Below are positions 1-7,607 of a stretch of 64,000 nucleotides of DNA, piece after piece. The position numbers were made by a program, and so were the translations under genes. The DNA is taken from positions 62,001 to 126,000 of the forward strand of contig JACPMX010000011.1 of the NCBI GenBank assembly GCA_016185755.1, read 5' to 3'. The notes under the pieces are model-generated. The model was given only the letters and a program-made list of their open reading frames with translations. It ran no database searches and was not told where the DNA came from. Source of the DNA: Candidatus Woesearchaeota archaeon. Its GTDB lineage: Archaea > Nanobdellota > Nanobdellia > Woesearchaeales > GW2011-AR4. Each line of letters begins with the position of its first letter. The stretch's first letter is position 1.

Positions 1-218
1 GATGATGACTCTATTACTATTGTTCTTCGAGGGGGGGAGTTAAATAAAGCAGAATAAGAACCATCAAATACATGTATTTTATTACCTCTTCTAACAATTG
101 TTTGTTTTGGTGCATATCCAAAACCAGAAGGGCCATCATAAATTACTATCTTTTCACCATCTCTTAGATTATAGAGTCTTAAAAGAGCATCCTCTTCACT
201 TATTTCATCATCATCCAT
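1..218 (-). CDS. Partial hypothetical protein (N-terminal part)
   Basis: The reading frame is open from an ATG at 218 on the minus strand to the window edge, so only the first 72 or so codons are present. The start reads MDDDEISEEDALL and is followed by a mixed beta-rich stretch with several Gly, Tyr and Ile-Val runs. I do not recognise the family. An AT-rich TATA-like stretch (around 266-275) lies upstream. Codon use looks native. The function is unknown. Confidence 0.55.
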   Translation of the reverse strand, partial: MDDDEISEEDALLRLYNLRDGEKIVIYDGPSGFGYAPKQTIVRRGNKIHVFDGSYSALFNSPPRRTIVIESS

Positions 219-308
219 CTTGTCCCCCCATTTTGCTCCCCTCGTCTAAATAAAACAACCGAGATATTTAAACTTATCTGAGCCAGCCAAAAATGCTAAA
301 GCATAATT

Positions 309-1139
309 TTACAATTTCCCATAAACCTTCTTCATCAATAAAGCATCCTCCTCTATATTCGGGCTTTCGGAAATCACAACGCCTTTTGCCTTGAAGTCTT
401 TTAACGACTTCAGCAGCTCCTTATAATTGAGATCAGACTCCTCAAGATTCAGATGATGCTTCTCCCCTTTTGGGCCGTAGGCTATTCCTGTCACATGGAT
501 ATGCATGTTTTCCAGCCCTTTCTTGCCGAGCTTTTTCTCAATCGCTTCCAGAATGCTTGCAAATTCATCGTATGTGTTGTATTTTCCGTTTGTTCTCGCA
601 TGGAAATGCGCAAAGTCAACGCATGGCATCACATTATCAAGCTCTTGGCTTAGCTGCAGAATCTCGTCAACATTGCCGAACTGGGTTTCTTTTCCTGTTG
701 TCTCGGGCCTTACCCATATATTATTGCCTTCTTTTTTTAATGCTGAAGAAATTTCCTTAAGATTGCTTTTTATTGTGCCATAAGCCTTTTTTGGCTCCTG
801 CCCCATGTAAAATCCTGCATGGAAGCAGACGCTGTAGCCGCCGCACAGGTTTGCTATGCGGGCGGAATTCAAAATCCTGCCAATGCTTGCAGTTATCTTG
901 GCTTTTTCCAAAGAATTCAAATTTATGAAATAAGGCGCATGGCACGTCAAAATTACATTGCTTTCTTCCGCAGCCTTTTTTATCAAGGGTGCCTTTTCTT
1001 TTGATATGTTTATGCTTCGGACAAACTCAAGCTCCATTGCGCCCAGGCCAAGGCTGCTAACATGCTTTATGCCGTCGCCTGTAGTCCGGGGATTTGCGCT
1101 CAATGGAATGCCTGCGGTGCCGAATAGCAGCTCTTTCAT
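309..1139 (-). CDS. nfo: Endonuclease IV (AP endonuclease, TIM barrel)
   Basis: This 276-residue protein has the order and spacing of a deoxyribonuclease IV: an HAPYFINL motif (His67), CFHAGF (His107), RPETTGK (Glu146), DFAHFHAR (Asp175, His178, His180), an IHVTG pair around 213-215, His228-229 and a C-terminal Glu258. These match the trinuclear zinc ligands of the family. By family knowledge it cuts DNA 5' of abasic sites in base excision repair. The length is normal and the frame is intact. It is monocistronic or at the end of a short minus-strand unit; the next gene upstream on that strand (DUF1761 protein) is 44 bp away. Confidence 0.9.
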   Translation of the reverse strand: MKELLFGTAGIPLSANPRTTGDGIKHVSSLGLGAMELEFVRSINISKEKAPLIKKAAEESNVILTCHAPYFINLNSLEKAKITASIGRILNSARIANLCGGYSVCFHAGFYMGQEPKKAYGTIKSNLKEISSALKKEGNNIWVRPETTGKETQFGNVDEILQLSQELDNVMPCVDFAHFHARTNGKYNTYDEFASILEAIEKKLGKKGLENMHIHVTGIAYGPKGEKHHLNLEESDLNYKELLKSLKDFKAKGVVISESPNIEEDALLMKKVYGKL

Positions 1140-1183
1140 AAGAATGGGGATTTTAATGTTTTTTTAAAGGTGTTGGAATTAAT

Positions 1184-1618
1184 TTATGCCCAAACTGCCA
1201 GAATAGAGGCCATCACCGCCAAGGAGACAAGGTAATGCGACGTGTTCATCAAATATAGTTTAAGCGGCTTGTTTTCCCACAATACTACCCCAAGCTGCGT
1301 TGTGGCAAAAAAACCAATCCACAGCCAGAATGCAAGAATAATTCCGTCCATTATCGTGCCTGCCTGCACGTAATCGACAAAATGCGCCAGAATATAAGAC
1401 ATAACAAGAGATGTTATGAAGGTGACTCCCATGGATTTTTTGCCTTTCTCTTTCATCTGGGCCACTTCCTTTTTACTTAGCTTGTCAATGCCCGTCAATT
1501 TCATCCATTGCTTTCCGAACAAAGGACCATACCACAGAAATCCTACGGCCATGGCTGCAGCTGCAGCAACTAGAACTGCCCAATAGTTTATATCAACAGG
1601 CGGAGCCATTTTATTCAA
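1184..1618 (-). CDS. DUF1761-type membrane protein
   Basis: A 144-residue protein with four predicted membrane helices. The N-terminus holds VGFLWYGPLFGKQWMKLTG, the sequence I associate with the DUF1761 family, followed by a short charged cytosolic loop rich in Lys and Glu. The family has no established biochemical role. It starts with ATG at 1618 and shares a short AT-rich divergent promoter region with the ZIP-like gene at 1693. Confidence 0.75.
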   Translation of the reverse strand: MNKMAPPVDINYWAVLVAAAAAMAVGFLWYGPLFGKQWMKLTGIDKLSKKEVAQMKEKGKKSMGVTFITSLVMSYILAHFVDYVQAGTIMDGIILAFWLWIGFFATTQLGVVLWENKPLKLYLMNTSHYLVSLAVMASILAVWA

Positions 1619-1692
1619 TATAGTAATTTTTGCCTATTTAAATATTTCGCCATATAAAAAGGTTTAAATATTCTGATAAGGCAGAGCTTGTC

Positions 1693-2382
1693 ATGGCTTT
1701 CCATCTGCTGTCACTGCTGCTGGCAGGAATCTTAAGCTTTGCAGACTACATTACTGAGAACATATATTCGAAAAAACTCAGGAAAAACCAGAAGCTGATT
1801 TCGTTCTCTGCAGGAGTGGCGATTTCCTACATAATCCTAAGCCTTTTTCCTGAAATATCATCGTATGCGCTCATTGAAGGAAAGAAGGTTTTTCTTTATG
1901 CATTGCTAGGGTTTGTATCATTAAACCTTATTGAGCAGTACATCTATAAATCAATTGGAAAGCTGAAAAAGCCCGTTGTTTACCACAAAAGCATACACGT
2001 GGCTTATTTCTTCATTTATAACTTTTTCATAGGTATCGTGCTTGCAAGCTTTTCGTCAAAAGGCCTTGCGCAAACACTGCTTTTTTTCGTGCCGTTCCTG
2101 CTTTACATCATAGCCGAGATACTCCCCCAGGAATTTGAGTTCAAAAGCCCGACTTTCAGGATTTTTTACTCCATGGCTCCTTTGCTTGGGGCTGTCATAG
2201 GAATCAATTTCATAGACGCTGTCAACAGCATATTTGGCATCCTGATTTCATTCATTACAGGGACTTTGCTTTATATCATAATAAGGGAGTCTCTGCCGAG
2301 CGACGAGGCTGAAAAGCCGCTGTATTTCATGGTAGGGGTATTGCTTTACACTTTGGTGATATACCTGGCATGGGCATATTAA
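1693..2382 (+). CDS. ZIP-like polytopic membrane protein
   Basis: A 229-residue, strongly hydrophobic protein with about seven or eight membrane segments. Helix 2 reads FSAGVAISYIILSLFPEI, close to the small-residue and acidic pattern of ZIP metal transporters (SAGVAI...PE), and a later segment carries IAEILPQE. The His-rich loop and His-Glu metal pairs of canonical ZIPs are weak here: only His99 and His102 in KSIHVAYF stand out. Divalent metal transport is therefore an inference from fold-level resemblance. The start ATG at 1693 follows a TATA-like tract (gtttaaatat) at about 1662-1671, which supports a near-leaderless transcript. Confidence 0.55.
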   Translation: MAFHLLSLLLAGILSFADYITENIYSKKLRKNQKLISFSAGVAISYIILSLFPEISSYALIEGKKVFLYALLGFVSLNLIEQYIYKSIGKLKKPVVYHKSIHVAYFFIYNFFIGIVLASFSSKGLAQTLLFFVPFLLYIIAEILPQEFEFKSPTFRIFYSMAPLLGAVIGINFIDAVNSIFGILISFITGTLLYIIIRESLPSDEAEKPLYFMVGVLLYTLVIYLAWAY

Positions 2383-2448
2383 GCCAAAAAGAAAGATTAT
2401 TAAATTAGGCATGCACCAAGATTATAAGGAATAGCGGAGGCTTAAAAA

Positions 2449-2487
2449 ATGGGAAAAGACAAGATGAAAGGAAAAGGATGCTGTTAA
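2449..2487 (+). CDS. Micro-ORF, 12 residues ending Cys-Cys
   Basis: A short ORF reading MGKDKMKGKGCC starts at ATG 2449. A good Shine-Dalgarno (GGAGG, 2437-2441) sits eight bases upstream and the stop is at 2487. It is Lys/Gly-rich and ends in a Cys pair. It lies 33 bp before a glutaredoxin gene on the same strand, so it may be a leader or a thiol/metal-binding micropeptide cotranscribed with it. Translation is inferred only from the ribosome site; no homologue is known to me. Confidence 0.4.
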   Translation: MGKDKMKGKGCC

Positions 2488-2520
2488 ATTTTTATTTTTA
2501 CAATAAAAAAGGAGGGTATA

Positions 2521-2778
2521 ATGGTTAAAGCAAAAAAGAGCAAGCCAAGCAAGGTGAAACTGTACACTACCAGCACGTGCCCCTGGTGCGTCAAGACAAA
2601 GGAGTTCCTGAAAGCCTATAATGTAAAGTACACGGAAGCAAATGTAGGCACAGACGAGAAAGCAAGGAATGAAATGTTTGAAAAGTCAGGCCAGTTTGGA
2701 GTGCCTGTATCGGATGTGAATGGCACGATAATTGTCGGCTTTGACAAGGAAGCCCTGAAAAAAGCGCTTGGTTTATAA
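2521..2778 (+). CDS. Glutaredoxin/NrdH-like thioredoxin-fold protein
   Basis: An 85-residue protein with the redox motif CPWC at residues 20-23 after a beta strand (KLYTTST), and the cis-proline motif GVPVSDVNG near residue 61. This is the full thioredoxin fold of NrdH/glutaredoxin-like proteins. It probably reduces disulphides in cytosolic partners such as ribonucleotide reductase or peroxiredoxins; the partner is not encoded here. The start ATG has GGAGGG eight bases upstream. The Lys-rich first 12 residues precede the fold. Confidence 0.85.
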   Translation: MVKAKKSKPSKVKLYTTSTCPWCVKTKEFLKAYNVKYTEANVGTDEKARNEMFEKSGQFGVPVSDVNGTIIVGFDKEALKKALGL

Positions 2779-2947
2779 AAATTGTTTATTATTTTTTTCA
2801 TTGTACTAGGCAAGGATACTCGTACAGGCTTTAGCCTTTAGAGGAATTGCCTTGCTTGATTCGTAACTTTTTTCTTTCATTCTTGATAAAAAATTGAGCG
2901 TGCAGCGAAATTTCGGCACGCTCAATCTCCCTCGATTTAGCGTTAGC

Positions 2948-2970
2948 TTTCGTTGCACGGAGCAACGAAA
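2948..2970 (+). promoter_or_regulatory. Perfect hairpin abutting the tnpA start codon
   Basis: A 9-bp perfect stem (TTTCGTTGC, loop ACGGA, GCAACGAAA) ends one base before the ATG at 2971. The loop holds the only purine-rich, ribosome-binding-like sequence. In IS200 a leader stem-loop is known to block tnpA translation; a comparable role here is inferred from position. Confidence 0.5.
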
Positions 2971-3399
2971 ATGGAATATGTAAACATTGAATTGGAACAT
3001 TACAACCATAAGGTTGGCATAAACTTCTGGCACATGAACTGGCAAACAAAGTACCGCTATGCCATGTTCGCAAAGTTCGAGTACAAAAACCTTTGCGAAG
3101 CCTGCATTCGCAAAGCAGCTTCAAGGCATAAAATCAAAATCCATTTCATAACTGTTATGCCTGACCACTTGCACATGCTTGCCACTCTGCCGAAAGGCAT
3201 GAGTGATGAAAAAGCCATGCAGCTCCTGAAAGGAGGCTCTGCATACAGCTTCTTCAAAAACCATCCAAAAGCTCGCCTTAGATATCCGCAAGGACATCTG
3301 TGGAGCAGAGGCGGTTCTGCTGTTACCGTCGGCTACAACCAACTAAGCGATACGGTTTTGTACATTTTGAACCAAGCTAAGCATCATGGTTTAGCTTGA
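2971..3399 (+). CDS. tnpA: IS200-family Y1 transposase TnpA
   Basis: A 142-residue HUH single-strand transposase. The HUH motif is His66-Leu-His68 in VMPDHLHMLA, and the likely catalytic tyrosine is Tyr131 in the YILNQ helix. The length is normal and there is no frameshift, so the enzyme looks intact. By family knowledge it excises and inserts single-stranded DNA at subterminal hairpins without target duplication. The ATG at 2971 is preferred over the in-frame TTG at 2953 because the family usually begins with a short strand and the TTG lies inside the upstream hairpin. Confidence 0.85.
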   Translation: MEYVNIELEHYNHKVGINFWHMNWQTKYRYAMFAKFEYKNLCEACIRKAASRHKIKIHFITVMPDHLHMLATLPKGMSDEKAMQLLKGGSAYSFFKNHPKARLRYPQGHLWSRGGSAVTVGYNQLSDTVLYILNQAKHHGLA

Positions 3400-3444
3400 A
3401 ATTCCCGATACGGGATACTGCGGACTTTAGTCCGACAGAGGAGG

Positions 3445-4500
3445 TCATTCTAATATCAACCAGTCTCCTTTTAATTTTTTGGAATCATAGCCTCTTTCTT
3501 TGATAAATGGCTCAATAGCGGAAGTGGCAGGAAATTCAAAACTGAATTCTCTTTTAAGATCTCTAAGCAGATCTTGTCCAAGAGTTGCAGAATATTTCTT
3601 TGATAAACAAATTTTATACCATTCTCTTAAGTTTGATAGTGTTATTATTCCCTGAATCCTATCGCTAAATGACAATTGCTTTGTTATTTTCTCAATAACC
3701 TCAGCTTCGCCATCAAGGCAAACAATAATAATTTTATCGGCTGTTAAATTTTCAGAAACGTCTTCTGCCACTTCCTCGCTTAGTGAAATATGTTTTACTT
3801 GAATTGCAGGACCGAAATTAGCCCACATATCTAGACCCCTATCTGCAGCATTTGTAACTCCTACACGAAATAGTTTAGCCGGTATTGTAATCTTAATTTT
3901 ATTCTCAGATAATCCTAAAACTAATCTAATAAATTGTTTGAAATCGGATAGTATTTCCTTATTAGGATTCCCTAAAGATAATTTTATCTGGGCTTGTAAT
4001 GCCCTTACTATTGTGCTGAATAATGCGTATATAGTCATCTCATACGCCTTGTCTATGCTTCTTTTTAATCCTGGTTTGTGTATGAAAAGCGACAGAAATT
4101 CGTCCAAATCAAATGTATTTGCGTTAGATTTCTCTATATATTTTACAGCTGTGAGCACCAAATCATACCTTGCAGCAAGATTATGATAAATATAATCTTC
4201 AACAAGTCCATCATTCTTTTTGTTGAATTCAGCAAGTTCCTTTAATAATTCAGGAGGCATGGCATTCTTTTCAAATAAATTATCCTGAAATTTTTGAGAA
4301 GATGTAGATATCCTTCCAACTAAAACTTTTGTTATTTCATCGCGCCATCTTTTGCTTATGTTCCTATAAGTGTCCAAGTCAAGCGGGTCTATTTTATCGC
4401 CTTTTCTATAATGATATAATATTTCAGCAATCTGAATTGGCTTGTAAAGATGGACTCTGCTTTTTCGTATAATTTTATCTAACGCCTCTTTGCTTTTAAT
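3445..4500 (-). CDS. HaeII-like type II restriction endonuclease
   Basis: The protein, about 351 residues, lies directly behind a C5-cytosine methyltransferase gene and resembles what I know of the HaeII endonuclease family: an N-terminal SRVHLYKPIQIAEILY stretch, then TYRNISKRWRDE and GRISTSSQKFQDNLF. A later segment holds conserved Asp/Gly/Lys positions (RGLDMWANFGPAIQVKH) that could be the nuclease core. The first in-frame ATG or TTG would delete the conserved N-terminus (TTG at 4377). The frame is open to just past 4500, where an ATT overlaps the methyltransferase stop and follows a GAGGTG ribosome site, so an AUU start is proposed. The stop codon lies inside the right end of the adjacent IS element. 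Confidence 0.7.
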   Translation of the reverse strand: MKSKEALDKIIRKSRVHLYKPIQIAEILYHYRKGDKIDPLDLDTYRNISKRWRDEITKVLVGRISTSSQKFQDNLFEKNAMPPELLKELAEFNKKNDGLVEDYIYHNLAARYDLVLTAVKYIEKSNANTFDLDEFLSLFIHKPGLKRSIDKAYEMTIYALFSTIVRALQAQIKLSLGNPNKEILSDFKQFIRLVLGLSENKIKITIPAKLFRVGVTNAADRGLDMWANFGPAIQVKHISLSEEVAEDVSENLTADKIIIVCLDGEAEVIEKITKQLSFSDRIQGIITLSNLREWYKICLSKKYSATLGQDLLRDLKREFSFEFPATSAIEPFIKERGYDSKKLKGDWLILE

Positions 4501-5482
4501 TGGAAATCACCTCTACCAAGGAAGTTTGCTCAACTTCTTTGCTTTTTAATTTATAGCTTAGAAGAGGCTTTTTATTCATAGCTGAGATTATGTTCTTAGC
4601 CACTTCACTTATCATTGGCATTGGAACGCTATTGCCGATGAGTTTCCTAATTTGCCCATTCGCTCCTTCTATTTTGAAATTTTTAGGAAATCCTTGCAAT
4701 CTTAATTGTTCTTTTGGCGTTAATCTTCTAATCCCGTCAACCAAGAGGTAATTATATGAACCTTGAGCTCTCAATGCGCAAGAAAATTCATGTACCCCTA
4801 TATCCCCTCTCTTATTTTCATGCCAAATAGCTGGCTTTGGTATTTTCCGATTCTTTACTTTCTCAAGTCTTTTCTTAACAATGGCTTCAGAAGCAAAATG
4901 AGATTTATCAACCATTGAATGCTCTTCTAAAATATCTTTCAAAGTCAACCTTTCTTTTGTGGGACTTGGGAACACAAAAGGATAATTCTTCCTGAAGCCA
5001 ACAAGTATGACTCTCTCTCGCTTTTGAGGAAGACCATAATCTAAAGCATTGAGAATTTTCCAGTGCACAAAATAACCCAATTTCCTAAGTTTTAACAAAA
5101 TCACTTTAAAAGTCCTCCCTTTATCGTGTTTCACCAATTGTTTAACATTCTCCAATAGAAATGCTTCAGGTTTTTTAGCATATAGGATACGCTCTATATC
5201 AAAAAAAAGAGTTCCTCTTGTGTCTGCGAATCCCAATCCTTTCCCTATTATGCTAAAGGCTTGGCATGGAAATCCAGCCAATAAAATATCATGTTTAGGT
5301 ATGTCTTTGGCATCTATTTTGGTTATATCTCCATAAGGCTGTTCGCCAAAATTTGCCTTATAAACCAATTGAGCTGCCGCGTCCCATTCTGATGAGAATA
5401 CACAAGAACCTCCCAATTCTTCAAATGGCACTCTAATTCCGCCTATTCCCGCAAACAAATCTATAAACTTAAAAGTTGCCAT
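4496..5482 (-). CDS. DNA (cytosine-5-)-methyltransferase
   Basis: A 328-residue m5C methyltransferase with the motifs in order: I, DLFAGIGG (8-15); IV, GFPCQAFS with catalytic Cys73; VI, ENV (111-113); VIII, QKRERVILVGF; a variable target-recognition region; IX, RRLTPKEQLRLQGFP; and X, GNSVPMPM. It protects host DNA against the partner endonuclease. The ATG at 5482 is chosen because translation upstream of it is not family-like and a TATA box (5508-5515) sits about 29 bp away, giving a leaderless mRNA. Its stop overlaps the proposed endonuclease start by a few bases, so the pair is one operon. Base composition is more AT-rich than the flanking housekeeping genes. Confidence 0.93.
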   Translation of the reverse strand: MATFKFIDLFAGIGGIRVPFEELGGSCVFSSEWDAAAQLVYKANFGEQPYGDITKIDAKDIPKHDILLAGFPCQAFSIIGKGLGFADTRGTLFFDIERILYAKKPEAFLLENVKQLVKHDKGRTFKVILLKLRKLGYFVHWKILNALDYGLPQKRERVILVGFRKNYPFVFPSPTKERLTLKDILEEHSMVDKSHFASEAIVKKRLEKVKNRKIPKPAIWHENKRGDIGVHEFSCALRAQGSYNYLLVDGIRRLTPKEQLRLQGFPKNFKIEGANGQIRKLIGNSVPMPMISEVAKNIISAMNKKPLLSYKLKSKEVEQTSLVEVISN

Positions 5483-5507
5483 AACATATATAAAAGTAAA
5501 AGTAAGC

Positions 5508-5515
5508 TTTATAAA
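5508..5515. promoter_or_regulatory. Shared palindromic TATA box between methyltransferase and vsr
   Basis: TTTATAAA is its own reverse complement. It lies about 29 bp before the methyltransferase ATG on the minus strand and about 41 bp before the vsr ATG on the plus strand. The two divergent genes could therefore compete for one TBP site. The spacing fits archaeal TATA-to-start distances on the minus side. Confidence 0.5.
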
Positions 5516-5552
5516 CTTTATGTGCGCATGTCCAGTGGTAAAAGGATAAAAC

Positions 5553-5954
5553 ATGGCAGATACCTTTACGAAGGAACAACGAAGCAGTATAATGGCTAAA
5601 GTTAAAGGGAAGAATACCTGTCCTGAACTAAATTTGAAAAAGCTGTTGTCAATGGCGGGAATAAAATATACTACTAACCGCAAACTAGAAGGAAAGCCAG
5701 ATATAATATTAAAACCTCAAAAAGTGACAATTTTTATAGATGGATGCTTTTGGCACAAATGTCCAATTTGTTTTAGGGCTCCAAAATCCAATACAAGCTA
5801 TTGGAAACAGAAAATCAAAAAAAATGTAAATAGAGATAGAAAACTGAATAAAACGCTAAAAAAAGAGGGTTGGAAGGTTATAAGAATATGGGAGCACGAT
5901 GTCTTTAAGAATCCCGATAAAGTTTTATTTAAAATCATAAAAAATATAATTTAA
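5553..5954 (+). CDS. vsr: Very short patch repair endonuclease
   Basis: A 133-residue Vsr protein with KEQRSSIMAKVKGKNTCPE at the N-terminus, the catalytic Asp in GKPDIIL, the zinc/catalytic motif IDGCFWHKCP and the C-terminal WKVIRIWEHDVF. By family knowledge it nicks next to T:G mismatches formed when m5C deaminates, so it repairs damage caused by the divergent C5 methyltransferase. The length is complete. Its pairing with an m5C restriction-modification system is typical in bacteria and supports horizontal acquisition of the whole unit. Confidence 0.92.
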   Translation: MADTFTKEQRSSIMAKVKGKNTCPELNLKKLLSMAGIKYTTNRKLEGKPDIILKPQKVTIFIDGCFWHKCPICFRAPKSNTSYWKQKIKKNVNRDRKLNKTLKKEGWKVIRIWEHDVFKNPDKVLFKIIKNII

Positions 5955-6010
5955 TAATCAATATTCTTATAAATAAGATAAACATATCCATATAATTTGA
6001 CTTAATAAAA

Positions 6011-7258
6011 ATGGAGAAAGACAATGTCTGCATCAACTGCTACAACCAGGTTGACAAGGTTGCCAAGGTGCTGAAGCTTGGGCAGGCAGAGCTTGACATC
6101 CTGACGATCCCAAAAAGAATCCTTACCTTCAGCTTTCCGGTCAGGCTTGATTCAGGGGAAATAAGGTATTTCACAGGCTACAGGGTGCAGTTCAATGATG
6201 CCCGGGGCCCTACCAAAGGGGGAATAAGGTTTCATCCTGAAGTGAATCTCGAGGAAATTAAGACACTTGCTTTTTTGATGACTTTAAAATGCGCTGTGGT
6301 CAACCTGCCTTACGGAGGGGCAAAAGGTGGCATAATGATTGAGCCAAAGCACTTTTCAGAGCAGGAGCTTGAGAGGATAAGCAGAGGGTATATAAGGGAA
6401 ATTTACAATTTCATCGGGCCAAGGATCGACATACCTGCTCCGGATGTCAATACAGACTCAAGGATAATGGCATGGATGCTTGACGAATATGAGAAGCTTG
6501 AAGGAAAGCACGCCCCTGCTGTCATCACAGGCAAGCCGATAGCGCTTCATGGCTCCAGGGCAAGGGAATTCTCAACTTCCATGGGCGGGGCTTATGTATT
6601 GCAGGAGATGGCCGGAAAGTTTGACATGAAGCCAAAGAAGACTACAGTTGCAGTGCAGGGCTTTGGCAATGTAGGGATGAATATAGCAAGAATACTTGAC
6701 GAATGGGGCTACAAAGTCATTGCGGTAAGCGACTCAAGAGGGGGAATTTTTAATCCACAGGGCCTTAAAATCAAAGAGGTTATTTCTCACAAGGAAAAGA
6801 CAGGAAAGCTGGCAAAATTCAAGGGAGCAAAGGAAATATCAAACGAGGCTTTGCTGGAGCTCAAGACAGATGTGCTTGTTCCTGCTGCGCTTGAAGACCA
6901 GATAACAAAAAAGAATGCCGACAGAATCAAGGCAAAGCTCATACTTGAGATGGCCAACAGGCCGATTACGCCAGAAGCTGATGAAATACTTCTCGATAAA
7001 AATATATTTGTGATGCCTGACATACTGGCAAATGCCGGCGGTGTTGTTGTCTCTTATTTTGAATGGGTGCAGAACTCGCAGAATTTCTACTGGAGCGAAA
7101 AAGAAGTTCTGGACAGGCTGAAAGTGTACATGACAAATGCCGTTAACGAGCTTTCAACTGTTTGCACTGACTTCAGGTGCGACATGAGGGGCTCGCTTTA
7201 CATAAACGCAATCAAGAAGATCATGGAGGCTGAAAGGCTTAGGGGAAATTTGAAATAG
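6011..7258 (+). CDS. gdhA: Glutamate dehydrogenase
   Basis: A 415-residue Glu/Leu/Phe/Val dehydrogenase, typical of the hexameric archaeal type. It shows GPTKGGIRFHP, the catalytic-lysine motif PYGGAKGG, NTDSRIMAWM, the Rossmann loop VQGFGNVG (about 216-223) and the C-terminal NAGGVVVSYFEW. It interconverts glutamate and 2-oxoglutarate plus ammonia with NAD(P). An unusual N-terminal CINC pair (Cys7, Cys10) precedes the domain. A TATA-like sequence (about 5969-5977) precedes it. It opens a plus-strand block of central-metabolism genes, which suggests amino-acid fermentation or nitrogen assimilation. Confidence 0.94.
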   Translation: MEKDNVCINCYNQVDKVAKVLKLGQAELDILTIPKRILTFSFPVRLDSGEIRYFTGYRVQFNDARGPTKGGIRFHPEVNLEEIKTLAFLMTLKCAVVNLPYGGAKGGIMIEPKHFSEQELERISRGYIREIYNFIGPRIDIPAPDVNTDSRIMAWMLDEYEKLEGKHAPAVITGKPIALHGSRAREFSTSMGGAYVLQEMAGKFDMKPKKTTVAVQGFGNVGMNIARILDEWGYKVIAVSDSRGGIFNPQGLKIKEVISHKEKTGKLAKFKGAKEISNEALLELKTDVLVPAALEDQITKKNADRIKAKLILEMANRPITPEADEILLDKNIFVMPDILANAGGVVVSYFEWVQNSQNFYWSEKEVLDRLKVYMTNAVNELSTVCTDFRCDMRGSLYINAIKKIMEAERLRGNLK

Positions 7259-7364
7259 TGCAATATTGCAAATAATATTACAAATCCTAAAAATCATGCC
7301 ACTTATTGTAATTTATATAACTAAAGATATAAATTGTCATTTTCTATAAGATATTTGAATAAAA

Positions 7365-7547
7365 ATGGTACTCTACTGGGCAGTCATTTTTTTGATCATT
7401 GCGCTTGTGGCAGCCTTTTTCGGCTTTCGCGGAATTGCGGGGACGGCAGCATGGATAGCAAAGATATTGTTCTTCATATTCCTGATACTATTTATTCTTG
7501 CGCTGATAGGATTTGGGAATATAAGTACTGCAATTAGGGGCGGATAG
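7365..7547 (+). CDS. DUF1328 small membrane protein
   Basis: A 60-residue protein with two membrane helices around a [17 protein letters not shown] turn, the hallmark of the DUF1328 (YtjA) family common in bacteria. The function is not established; bacterial relatives are often stress-associated. It starts at ATG 7365 after a TATA-like tract near 7326-7334. Archaeal occurrence of this family suggests transfer from bacteria, but that is inference. Confidence 0.75.
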   Translation: MVLYWAVIFLIIALVAAFFGFRGIAGTAAWIAKILFFIFLILFILALIGFGNISTAIRGG

Positions 7548-7607
7548 CCTTTAGCCTCATTGCCTTATTGAAAAACCTTTAAAAACACCCTTTCTTCGCT
7601 TTTTGCT

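Larger units (their letters stand above)
2809..3450 (+). mobile_element. IS200-type insertion element (tnpA only)
   Basis: A Y1 transposase gene is flanked by subterminal hairpins, as in the IS200/IS605 group. On the left are GCAAGG/CCTTGC (2810-2815 with 2850-2855), enclosing AGGCT-TT-AGCCT (2826-2837), and a long stem 2893-2903/2916-2926. On the right are TCCCG-ATA-CGGGA (3403-3415) and CGGACT-TT-AGTCCG (3421-3434). No tnpB is present. The exact ends are not proved; they are placed just outside the hairpins. The right end overlaps the last codons of the restriction-enzyme gene. Confidence 0.65.

Noticed and set aside
3371-3398. An AAGCTAA/TTAGCTT hairpin inside the tnpA 3' end.
   Set aside because: It lies in coding sequence, and the end hairpins of the element are better placed outside.
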